From: Xanthobacteraceae bacterium
Lineage (GTDB): Bacteria; Pseudomonadota; Alphaproteobacteria; Rhizobiales; Xanthobacteraceae
Length of the DNA stretch: 6,889 nucleotides
NCBI GenBank assembly: GCA_030043285.1
Contig: JASHXZ010000438.1
Location: 1 to 6,889 of the forward strand
Direction: 5' to 3'
The position numbers and the translations under genes were made by a program. The notes under the pieces were generated by a model. That model had not been told where the DNA came from and made no database searches. It worked only from the letters and a program-made list of their open reading frames with translations. Positions 1 through 5,554 of this stretch are shown here, in pieces. How positions within the stretch are numbered: the first letter of the stretch is position 1; each line of letters opens with the position of its first letter.

Positions 1-1502
1 CCGATTCGGCAGTGACACGCTATCCCCGCGCCGTCGCCGTCACCTGGCAGACCTCGGTCGCGCAATTGACCGAAGGCGGCCGGCGGCTCCTGGAGCGGCT
101 CGCCTGGCTCGCGCCCGAAAAGGTGCCGGAATCGCTGCTCGACGTTCCGATCCCCGGCGCCGAGGGCGAGAACCTGCGCGACGCTTATGACGATCTCGCC
201 GCCTATTCGCTGGTGACGCGCGACGCCGAGGGGCCGTTCTTCCTCGTCCACCGCCTGGTGCAGGACGTGACGCGCCGGAGCCTTGCCGGCGAGGAGTGGA
301 AGCGCAGCTTGGTTGAGGCACTGACATGGATCAACGCCGCGTTTGTAGGAAGCGCGGTTGATGTGCGCGATTGGCCAACCCTCGATCCGCTCGCACCACA
401 TGCAAACACTGTAGCGACCTATGCTGATATGGGAGGCATTTCGGAACCGACGGCGCGGCTAATGAATCAGCTGGGCTTGTTGCTTGATGCAAAGGCCCTG
501 CATGCAGAGGCCGAGCCGCTCATGCGCCGTGTGCTTACTATTCTCGAAAAAACTTTCGGCCCAGACAACCCTGTCGTTGCGACTAATCTCAATAACCTAG
601 CCAAGTTGCTGCAAGACACTAACCGGCTCGCGGAGGCTGAGCCGCTGCTGCGCCGCGCCCTTGCAATCGACGAGAAAAGCCTTGGACCGGACCATCCTAA
701 CGTCGCGACCGAGCTAAATAACCTTGCCCAATTCTTGCAAACTACCAATAAGCTTGCCGAGGCCGAGCCGTTGATGCGCCGCACACTTGCCATCGACGAA
801 AAGAACTTTGGGCCGGATCATCCCGAAACTGCGATCGATCTCAACAATCTCGCCCAACTGTTGCAGGTCACTGACCGGTTAGCAGAGGCCGAGCCGCTCC
901 TGCGTCGCGTGATCTCAATTTTCGAGGAGTCCTTTGGATCGGATCATCCCTTTGTCGCAACCGCTCTCAACAATCTCGCCCAATTGCTGCAGGACACCAA
1001 CCGGTTGGCCGAGGCTGAGCCGCTCATGCGCCGCGCTCTCGCAATCGACGAGAAAAGCTTCGGGCCGACCCATCCAAAAGTCGCTATCGATCTCAACAAC
1101 CTCGCTCAATTACTGCAGGATACTAACCGGCTCGCTGAGGCCGAGCCGTTGATGCGCCGCGCGCTCGCTGTGGGCGAAAAGAGCTTCGGGCCGGATCGCC
1201 CCGAGGTAGCGATCCGCTTCAACAACCTGGCCACATTGCTGCATGCGACCAACCGTCCTGCCGAGGCCGAGCCGTTGATGAGGCGCGCCCTCGCTATCTT
1301 TGTTGAATTCACGCGCCAGACGGGTCATCACCATCCGCATTTGGATGCCGTGATTGGGAATTACAGGGGCTTGCTAAAAGCCATGGGCAAGACCCAAGCC
1401 GAAATCGACACCGCGTGCGCCGAGTTGATGCGGCCATTGGCTACAGAAGAAGCGGCCACAACTTCCGCTGATTCCCGCGAAAGCGGGAATCCAGATTGCT
1501 AG
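1..1502 (+). CDS. NB-ARC/TPR STAND-type protein, C-terminal part (5' end outside window)
   Basis: The frame is already open at the left edge (codons from base 3), so the GTG at 12 is only the first possible start inside the window and the gene is almost certainly cut. Counting from that GTG, residues 1-90 resemble the winged-helix segment that follows NB-ARC ATPase modules: a YPRAVAVTW start, a LLERLAWLAPE helix and the late VHRLVQDVTR motif typical of these proteins. Residues 149-442 form seven TPR repeats of 42 residues of the kinesin-light-chain type (consensus NNLAQLLQDTNRLAEAEPLMRRALAIDEKSFGPDHP). Residues 443-476 look like a capping helix pair. No signal peptide or membrane segment is seen in this part. 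In STAND proteins the TPR array usually senses a ligand, the NB-ARC module switches, and an N-terminal effector acts; the last two lie mostly or wholly upstream, so the role (regulation or defence) is unknown. The last ten residues come from a dispersed repeat. The gene converges on the histidine kinase, 65 bases away. Confidence 0.85.
   Translation, partial: DSAVTRYPRAVAVTWQTSVAQLTEGGRRLLERLAWLAPEKVPESLLDVPIPGAEGENLRDAYDDLAAYSLVTRDAEGPFFLVHRLVQDVTRRSLAGEEWKRSLVEALTWINAAFVGSAVDVRDWPTLDPLAPHANTVATYADMGGISEPTARLMNQLGLLLDAKALHAEAEPLMRRVLTILEKTFGPDNPVVATNLNNLAKLLQDTNRLAEAEPLLRRALAIDEKSLGPDHPNVATELNNLAQFLQTTNKLAEAEPLMRRTLAIDEKNFGPDHPETAIDLNNLAQLLQVTDRLAEAEPLLRRVISIFEESFGSDHPFVATALNNLAQLLQDTNRLAEAEPLMRRALAIDEKSFGPTHPKVAIDLNNLAQLLQDTNRLAEAEPLMRRALAVGEKSFGPDRPEVAIRFNNLATLLHATNRPAEAEPLMRRALAIFVEFTRQTGHHHPHLDAVIGNYRGLLKAMGKTQAEIDTACAELMRPLATEEAATTSADSRESGNPDC
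456..1337 (+). repeat. Seven in-frame 126-bp units encoding TPR repeats
   Basis: The period is exactly 42 codons. The units start near bases 456, 582, 708, 834, 960, 1086 and 1212; the first is degenerate and the last runs into a His-rich TGHHHP end. Each unit carries the core NNLA-LL-TNRLAEAEPLMRRALAI followed by EKSFGPDHP. Neighbouring units are very alike in protein but differ at many synonymous sites, so this is a selected protein repeat and not a fresh DNA slippage product. Confidence 0.9.
1463..1494 (+). repeat. REP-like palindromic dispersed repeat, copy 1
   Basis: Bases 1470-1491 form a perfect 9-bp stem (GATTCCCGC / GCGGGAATC) closed by a GAAA loop. The core fits the pattern ATTCCC-N8-GGGAAT, the form of dispersed repeats common in proteobacteria (for example neisserial dRS3), which often appear in predicted proteins as RESGNP or, on the other strand, IPAFAGI. 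Here it encodes the last residues, DSRESGNPDC, of the TPR protein before the TAG at 1500. No T-run follows, so it does not look like a standard rho-independent terminator, although a stable hairpin between convergent genes could still protect or end both transcripts. Confidence 0.75.
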
Positions 1503-1522
1503 CGCCAAGTTCAAGTCAAAGA

Positions 1523-1554
1523 CTGGGTCTGCGCTTTCGCGGGGAGGAGCGGAC
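1523..1554 (-). repeat. REP-like repeat, diverged inverted copy 2
   Basis: Aligned without gaps to the reverse complement of bases 1463-1494, this stretch matches at 24 of 32 positions, including 12 identical bases in a row (1532-1543 against 1474-1485). Its own palindrome has decayed. Two inverted copies about 28 bases apart between convergent genes resemble the paired REP arrangement known as a BIME. The pairing is counted directly from the sequence; common descent of the two copies is inference. Confidence 0.5.
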
Positions 1555-1567
1555 TCCGTCTCTTCTC

Positions 1568-3937
1568 TCACCCCGCCGCGACCGCGCGGCGCTCCTTCGC
1601 GGCGTGTAGTGCGTCGTAGATGATGCGGCCCAGCGCTGCGATTTGGTAGGGCTTGCGCAGCACCGGCCAGTGCGGTTCCTGGTCGAACACTTTTGAGTAG
1701 CCGGTGGTCAGCACGACCGGGATGCGCGGGTCGCGTTCGGTGAGCGCTTGCGCCAGCGCGACGCCGTCCATCACGCCGGGCAGGATCACGTCGGTGAAGA
1801 CGAGACTGATCGGGTGGGCGCCGAATTTTTCCAGGGCTGCGGCGGCGTGCTCGACCGCGACGGTGCGGTAGCCGAGCTGATCGAGCAGCGACACGGCGAC
1901 GCCGCGGACGTCCTCGTTGTCTTCCACCACCAGGATGGTGTGCTGGCCGTCGGCGCGATACGGCCCGGTATCCTCCGGCAAAGCCGGCGCCAGCGGCCCG
2001 CGATTGCGCGGCAGATAGATCGTCACCCTGGTGCCGGCGTCGACCTCGCTCGCGATCACCATGGTGCCGCCGGAGCGGCGGGCGAAGCCGTAGACCTGGG
2101 AGAGGCCGAGCCCGGTGCCCTTGTCGGGGCCCTTGGTGGTGTAGAACGGCTCGATCACCCGCGGCACCAATTCGGCCGGAATGCCGCAGCCGGTATCGGA
2201 GATGGTCAGCGCGATGAGGTCGCCGGTGAGGCCTTCGGGCGTGTCGCCGCCGCGCAGCTGCGCGTTCGCCGCGCTGATCGACAGCGTGCCGCCGTTCGGC
2301 ATGGCGTCGCGGGCGTTGACGGCGAGATTGACCAGCGCGAGCTCGAGCTCCGGCTTGTCGACGCAGACCGTCCAGGTCGTGGCCGGCACGTCGATGGCGA
2401 GCGCGATGTTGACGTGGAGCGAGCCGGAGAGCACGTCGCGGAGCCCGTTGATGGTTTCGCGCAGGCTGATCACCATCGGGTCGAGCGGCAAGGTGCGGGC
2501 AAAGCCGAGCAGCTGCCGCGTCAGATTTTCGCCGCGCGAGGCCGCGGTCGCGATGGCCTGAATGGCGCGCAACTCGCGCGGCTCGGTGAGCTTGGTCTTG
2601 AGCCGCTGCGCATGGCCGCTGACGATCATCAACAGATTGTTGAAGTCGTGGGCGATGCCGCCGGTGAGTTGGCCGATCGCCTCCATCTTCTGCAGATGCG
2701 CGGCGCGCAGCTGTGCTTCTTCGAGCGCGGCGGCGGCTTCCTTCTCGGCGGTGACGTGCCGGCCGGCGACGTAGATCAGGCCGTCGTTCTCCGTCATGGT
2801 CCAGTTGAGCCAGCGCCACGAGCCGTCCTTGTGGCGGACGCGATTTTCCATGCGCACCGTGGAGGCGCCCTGCGCCAGCTGCTGCACGGCGATAAAGCCG
2901 GCGTCGGCGTCCTCGGGGTGGCGCAATTCGTTGATGTGCATGCTCCGGATCTCGGCTTCGCTCCAGCCGAGCAGCCGCGTCCATGCCGGATTGAGGCTGA
3001 TGAAATAGCCGTCGAAGTTGCGCACGCCGAGCAAATCTTCCGACACGTTCCAGATGCGGTCGCGCTCCAAGGTGCGCCGTTCCACCTCGGCGCCGAGCGC
3101 TTCGCTGAGCAGGCGCAGCTCCGCTTCGGTGCGCTTGCGCGCGGTGATGTCGAGCAGCGAGGCGATCCAGCCATCGACGCGCCCGCTGACGTCGGTCTCG
3201 GGCCGATAGGCGATGTGCAGCGTGCGCCTTCCGGCGACGTGAAACTGCATCTCGCATTCGAAGTCGACCGGTTTGCCCGCCAGCACCTTGTCGATATGCG
3301 GACTGAGGATCGTGAACGACCCCTCGCCGATGGTTTCGGCGATGGTCTTGCCCAACACCGCGTCGCGCGACAAGCCGATCCACTCCGCATAGGCCTGGCT
3401 GATGAAGCGGTAGCGCAGATCGCGGCTGCAGCGCACCAGCATGAACGGCGTACGATTGATGACCGTCTGCAGCTCGGCTTCGCTGGCGCGCAACGCGTCT
3501 TCGGCGCGTTTGCGCTCGGTGAATTCGGCAAAGCTGCAGACCGCGCCTTCGACGTGGCCGGCGGCGTCTTTGAGCGGCGCCACATTCATCAGGACCGGGA
3601 CGCGCGTTCCGTCATTGCGCTCGATGATCAGTTCGGCATCGAGCAGCGTTGCGCCGGTCGCCAGCGCCACGCCGACCGGCGTTGCGGCGAACGGCAGCGC
3701 GGCGCCGTCGGCGGCGAAGCGGCGGAAGGTGCCGCTGTCGAGTTCGCTTGCGTCATCGAGTCGCGGCGCCCGGCCCCACAGCGCGACCGCGCGCGCATTG
3801 TAGCGGCGCAGCACCCCGTTGGGACCACAGACGCACAGCCCCGTGGGCACCGCGTCCAGCACGCACTGCTCGACCGCCAGCAGTGCCGCCAATCCGCTGG
3901 CGGTCAGATCGGGCGCGGCACGCGTGGCGTTACTCAT
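1568..3937 (-). CDS. Hybrid sensor histidine kinase (PAS-PAS-PAS-HisKA-HATPase-REC)
   Basis: This 789-residue cytoplasmic sensor kinase carries its own receiver domain. Three PAS domains lie at about residues 20-145, 153-268 and 292-402; their ends (FTERKRAEDAL, LDITARKRTEAEL, HVTAEKEAAAAL) have the charged helix usual after PAS/PAC. The HisKA H-box is GGIAHDFNNLL with phospho-accepting His430. The ATPase domain has the N box NLAVNARDAMPNGG (Asn541), G1 DTGCGIP (Asp581), F box EPFYTTK and G2 GTGLGLSQVYG. The C-terminal receiver (about 667-780) has the acidic pair Glu672/Asp673, phospho-site Asp716 in FTDVILPG, Thr744 and Lys762. All catalytic residues are present, so it should be active. There is no membrane segment or signal peptide; the signal is therefore internal (redox, ligand or partner) and unknown. 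Cys26, Cys35 and Cys37 in PAS1 are the only hint. No separate response regulator is adjacent, so the output partner is not visible. ATG 3937 is favoured because an in-frame TGA lies two codons upstream (3943-3941). Confidence 0.93.
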   Translation of the reverse strand: MSNATRAAPDLTASGLAALLAVEQCVLDAVPTGLCVCGPNGVLRRYNARAVALWGRAPRLDDASELDSGTFRRFAADGAALPFAATPVGVALATGATLLDAELIIERNDGTRVPVLMNVAPLKDAAGHVEGAVCSFAEFTERKRAEDALRASEAELQTVINRTPFMLVRCSRDLRYRFISQAYAEWIGLSRDAVLGKTIAETIGEGSFTILSPHIDKVLAGKPVDFECEMQFHVAGRRTLHIAYRPETDVSGRVDGWIASLLDITARKRTEAELRLLSEALGAEVERRTLERDRIWNVSEDLLGVRNFDGYFISLNPAWTRLLGWSEAEIRSMHINELRHPEDADAGFIAVQQLAQGASTVRMENRVRHKDGSWRWLNWTMTENDGLIYVAGRHVTAEKEAAAALEEAQLRAAHLQKMEAIGQLTGGIAHDFNNLLMIVSGHAQRLKTKLTEPRELRAIQAIATAASRGENLTRQLLGFARTLPLDPMVISLRETINGLRDVLSGSLHVNIALAIDVPATTWTVCVDKPELELALVNLAVNARDAMPNGGTLSISAANAQLRGGDTPEGLTGDLIALTISDTGCGIPAELVPRVIEPFYTTKGPDKGTGLGLSQVYGFARRSGGTMVIASEVDAGTRVTIYLPRNRGPLAPALPEDTGPYRADGQHTILVVEDNEDVRGVAVSLLDQLGYRTVAVEHAAAALEKFGAHPISLVFTDVILPGVMDGVALAQALTERDPRIPVVLTTGYSKVFDQEPHWPVLRKPYQIAALGRIIYDALHAAKERRAVAAG

Positions 3938-3953
3938 TACTCATGGCACCCTC
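3930..3953 (-). promoter_or_regulatory. Duplicated start region of the kinase with SD-like GAGGG
   Basis: On the minus strand the seven bases ATGAGTA occur twice in tandem (3944-3938 and 3937-3931). A GAGGG at 3953-3949 sits 4 bases before the first ATG and 11 before the second. The first ATG opens only a four-codon frame, MSNE, ending at TAA 3932-3930, past the true kinase start. Only the second ATG is in the kinase frame. The Shine-Dalgarno spacing therefore favours the wrong ATG, which could lower kinase translation or allow re-initiation; that effect is inference. Confidence 0.45.
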
Positions 3954-3976
3954 GACCGCGGGGGGCACGGCTTGAT

Positions 3977-3989
3977 CCGGAAGTTCCGG
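3977..3989. promoter_or_regulatory. 13-bp perfect palindrome upstream of the kinase (possible operator)
   Basis: CCGGAA-G-TTCCGG is fully symmetric and lies about 40 bases before the kinase start. A related half, CCGGTTCC, follows at about 3995-4002. The position suits a regulator site or leader structure. No convincing -35/-10 pair could be placed around it, and a palindrome of this size can occur by chance in GC-rich DNA. Confidence 0.25.
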
Positions 3990-4092
3990 GGCGTCCGGTT
4001 CCAACGCCGCGCCCGCCTGCTACCAATCGACCGCTTCGCTTTCGGCGATGCTGCGGCGAAATCATGGCGGATGCCCGATCCGCCGTCCCGCA

Positions 4093-4140
4093 CCGCCGCC
4101 TTGCATGCCGCCTTGCACGCCGCCTTGCACGCCGCCTTGG
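4093..4140. repeat. Four tandem 12-bp units after the oxygenase gene
   Basis: Four near-identical units on the pattern acgccgccttgc lie directly 3' of the oxygenase stop codon; they differ only at the first two bases and at the last base of the final unit. The last unit continues into GCCGC-CTTG-GCGGC (4131-4144), a 5-bp hairpin touching the stop. Being 12 bases long, the unit keeps the frame: on the minus strand it reads as AACK units just after the oxygenase stop, or as ARRR units in another frame. No T-run is present, so a terminator is not supported. Confidence 0.7.
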
Positions 4141-4144
4141 CGGC

Positions 4145-5224
4145 TTAAGCCGCGTCCGCGCCTTTGCGCGGGCCATAATACCATTCGCGGAGCGCAAGGT
4201 AAGTCATCGGTTCGTATAGCGGCGGCCGGCCAGGTGCCTGGCAGGTCGGCAACACCTCGATTGGCGCATCGCCGCTCGGGCCGAAAAACACCGGTATCGA
4301 ATAGCGGTCGACCGTATTGGTGTTGATTACCCGATGTTTGGTCGAGAGATATTCGTCATTGGTCCAGCGCACGATCAGATTGCCGGTGTTGACAAGGAGC
4401 GCGCCCGGCACGATCTCGACCGCCCGCCAATGGCCGGATGGCATGCGCACCGCGAGCCCGGGCACGTCCTTCTGCGCCAGAAACGTCATCAGCGCATTGT
4501 CGGTGTGCGGCGCGATGCCGTATTGGCGCTCGCCGACCTTTTCCTGCGGCGGGTAGTACAGCAGATTCATGGTCAGGTGCGGGGTGGCAAAGAATTTGTC
4601 GAAATAATCGAGCGGCAGCTTGAGCGATTGCGCCCATAGCGGCAGGAATTTTCGGCCTAGCTGTTCGATGCGGCCGTGATAGTCGAGCAGCGTCTCTTTG
4701 AATCCGGGCAGATCGTCCGGCCAGATGTTCACCTGCGCGCGACGGTCGGCTTCGCTCATGGAAAGCCCGCCCGAGCCGCCCTCGCGATTGATGGCGAACT
4801 TGGCGACGAGGTTGGGCTTGGCGTTGGCGATGATGTTGATATTGGTGCGCTGGTATTCGTCCTTGAAGCACGGCTGATAGCCCGAGCGGAAGCTGCCGGT
4901 GGCAAAATACGGGATCTTGGTCTTGGCCTCGATCGGCAGGGCGTGAAAGCGCCGCGACTGCTCGAACACGCCGTCGATCAGCGGCTGCGGGATGCCGTGG
5001 CCTTTGAGATAGAAGAAGCCGACCCGCGCGCTGATGTCGCGCAGCCGCGCCGCGGTCGCTTCGAGGCCGCCCGGCGCGCCGTGCAGATACGGCGCGATGT
5101 CGAGGGTCGGTATCTCTTCATCCGAATCCGGATGATCCATCAGATAAAGCGCTTCATCGTCGTCGCGAAGCTCGCCGCGAACATCGTGAGGTTTTTTCGC
5201 GTCCTTGATCCCGACCTGTTGCAT
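4145..5224 (-). CDS. 2-oxoglutarate/Fe(II)-dependent oxygenase, isopenicillin N synthase-like
   Basis: This 359-residue protein is of normal length for the family. Residues 38-165 match the N-terminal region of non-haem dioxygenases: IPTLDIAPYL, then GFFYLKGHGIP, then a FHALPIEAK helix and SGYQP. Residues 215-320 form the jelly-roll core with the iron-binding facial triad His240 and Asp242 (APHTDNALMTFL) and His297 (STKHRV), and the co-substrate carboxylate pair Arg307/Ser309 (RYSIPVFF). MNLLYYPP before the triad is also typical. Such enzymes use Fe(II), O2 and usually 2-oxoglutarate to hydroxylate or otherwise oxidise a small molecule; the substrate cannot be read from sequence. It is cytoplasmic, with no signal peptide. 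ATG 5224 has a purine-rich GGGAAG six bases upstream. Met29 is an alternative start, since residues 1-28 are acidic and outside the conserved domain. It is divergent from eutA and 207 bases upstream of the kinase on the same strand. The overlapping family label (gibberellin-, flavonol- or ACC-oxidase-like) should not be taken as its function. Confidence 0.9.
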   Translation of the reverse strand: MQQVGIKDAKKPHDVRGELRDDDEALYLMDHPDSDEEIPTLDIAPYLHGAPGGLEATAARLRDISARVGFFYLKGHGIPQPLIDGVFEQSRRFHALPIEAKTKIPYFATGSFRSGYQPCFKDEYQRTNINIIANAKPNLVAKFAINREGGSGGLSMSEADRRAQVNIWPDDLPGFKETLLDYHGRIEQLGRKFLPLWAQSLKLPLDYFDKFFATPHLTMNLLYYPPQEKVGERQYGIAPHTDNALMTFLAQKDVPGLAVRMPSGHWRAVEIVPGALLVNTGNLIVRWTNDEYLSTKHRVINTNTVDRYSIPVFFGPSGDAPIEVLPTCQAPGRPPLYEPMTYLALREWYYGPRKGADAA

Positions 5225-5336
5225 GTTCGGCTTCCCGCGTGATCGCGCGTCGGCGTTCGTCTATGAGAGTGTCACGGAAGGCTGGGCGGGTAAATGGCGG
5301 CGCAGCAGCGATTGCCGTTCGATCATGCCGCGACAA

Positions 5337-5360
5337 GCATTGCGCATTGCGGCCATGCGC
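5337..5360. promoter_or_regulatory. GCATTGC tandem and GCGCAT-N7-ATGCGC inverted repeat (possible operator)
   Basis: GCATTGC occurs twice head to tail (5337-5343, 5344-5350), overlapping a 6-7-6 inverted repeat (5342-5347 and 5355-5360). A third CATTGC, within the shared CATTGCGGC, is at 5430-5438. It lies mid-way between the divergent genes, about 115 bases from the oxygenase start and 130 from the predicted eutA -35 box. This is pattern evidence only; no known binding consensus was matched. Confidence 0.25.
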
Positions 5361-5477
5361 GCAGGGCGGCTCGATTGGCTGGCGCAAGCTCGCGCCTGCA
5401 CACCGATTTGCCCGAAAGCCGCCGGTGGACATTGCGGCAGGCCGTAACCATTTGAGCTTTGAGAGGATTTCAGTTCA

Positions 5478-5503
5478 CAAGCGGAAAGCATTGACCCCGC
5501 TTG
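5478..5503. promoter_or_regulatory. CAAGCGG-N12-CCGCTTG inverted repeat over the eutA -35 box
   Basis: Two perfect 7-bp arms (5478-5484 and 5497-5503) enclose 12 bases that include the TTGACC hexamer. The arm centres are 19 bases apart, close to two helical turns, as expected for a dimeric regulator. Its position on the -35 box would suit a repressor. The regulator is not encoded in the window. Confidence 0.4.
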
Positions 5504-5519
5504 ATGGCCCGGGAATAAA
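5491..5519 (+). promoter_or_regulatory. Predicted sigma-70 type promoter of eutA
   Basis: TTGACC (5491-5496; five of six consensus bases) is followed after 17 bases by AATAAA (5514-5519; four of six). Transcription would start near 5526, giving a leader of roughly 30 bases with the ribosome binding site in it. The spacing is ideal and the position sensible, but the -10 box is weak and there is no experimental support. Confidence 0.4.
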
Positions 5520-5543
5520 GCGTCCAACGGCGCACAAACAAGC

Positions 5544-5548
5544 AAGGA
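5544..5548 (+). promoter_or_regulatory. Ribosome binding site of eutA
   Basis: AAGGA ends six bases before ATG 5555. An in-frame TAA at 5516-5518 with no other start codon in between makes this ATG the earliest possible start. Together these show that the unusual N-terminal extension of EutA is really translated. Confidence 0.75.
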
Positions 5549-5554
5549 ACGAGG

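Larger units (their letters stand above)
5225..5554. other. 330-base divergent control region between the oxygenase and eutA
   Basis: No gene is supported here: short frames exist on both strands but lack a recognisable protein or start signal. The right half holds the likely eutA promoter, an inverted repeat around its -35 box, and the ribosome binding site. The middle holds clustered CATTGC motifs and a GCGCAT/ATGCGC inverted repeat. No good promoter was found for the oxygenase at the left end, and no sigma-54 type -24/-12 site was seen. Confidence 0.7.

Noticed and set aside
456..1337. Regular repeats that might suggest a CRISPR or satellite array
   Set aside because: The period is 126 bases, in frame, with no unique spacers; it encodes TPR repeats.
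1546..1566. Small GGAG/CTCC hairpin followed by a T/C-rich stretch, a possible terminator
   Set aside because: The stem is only 4 bp and the tail is interrupted by C; too weak to call.
1374..3383. 669-codon open frame on the - strand overlapping the kinase
   Set aside because: Arg/Ala/His-rich out-of-frame shadow of the kinase with no domain; its C-terminal end reads through the dispersed repeat (IPAFAGI), a common sign of a false frame.
1748..4219. 823-codon open frame on the + strand, antisense to the kinase
   Set aside because: It mirrors the kinase codons in high-GC DNA, is composed of low-complexity Gly/Ala/Asp/Arg runs and shows no known domain; the minus-strand frame has the complete kinase motif set.
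5225..5330. Search for a promoter of the oxygenase on the minus strand
   Set aside because: No -35/-10 pair with acceptable spacing could be found, so none is annotated.
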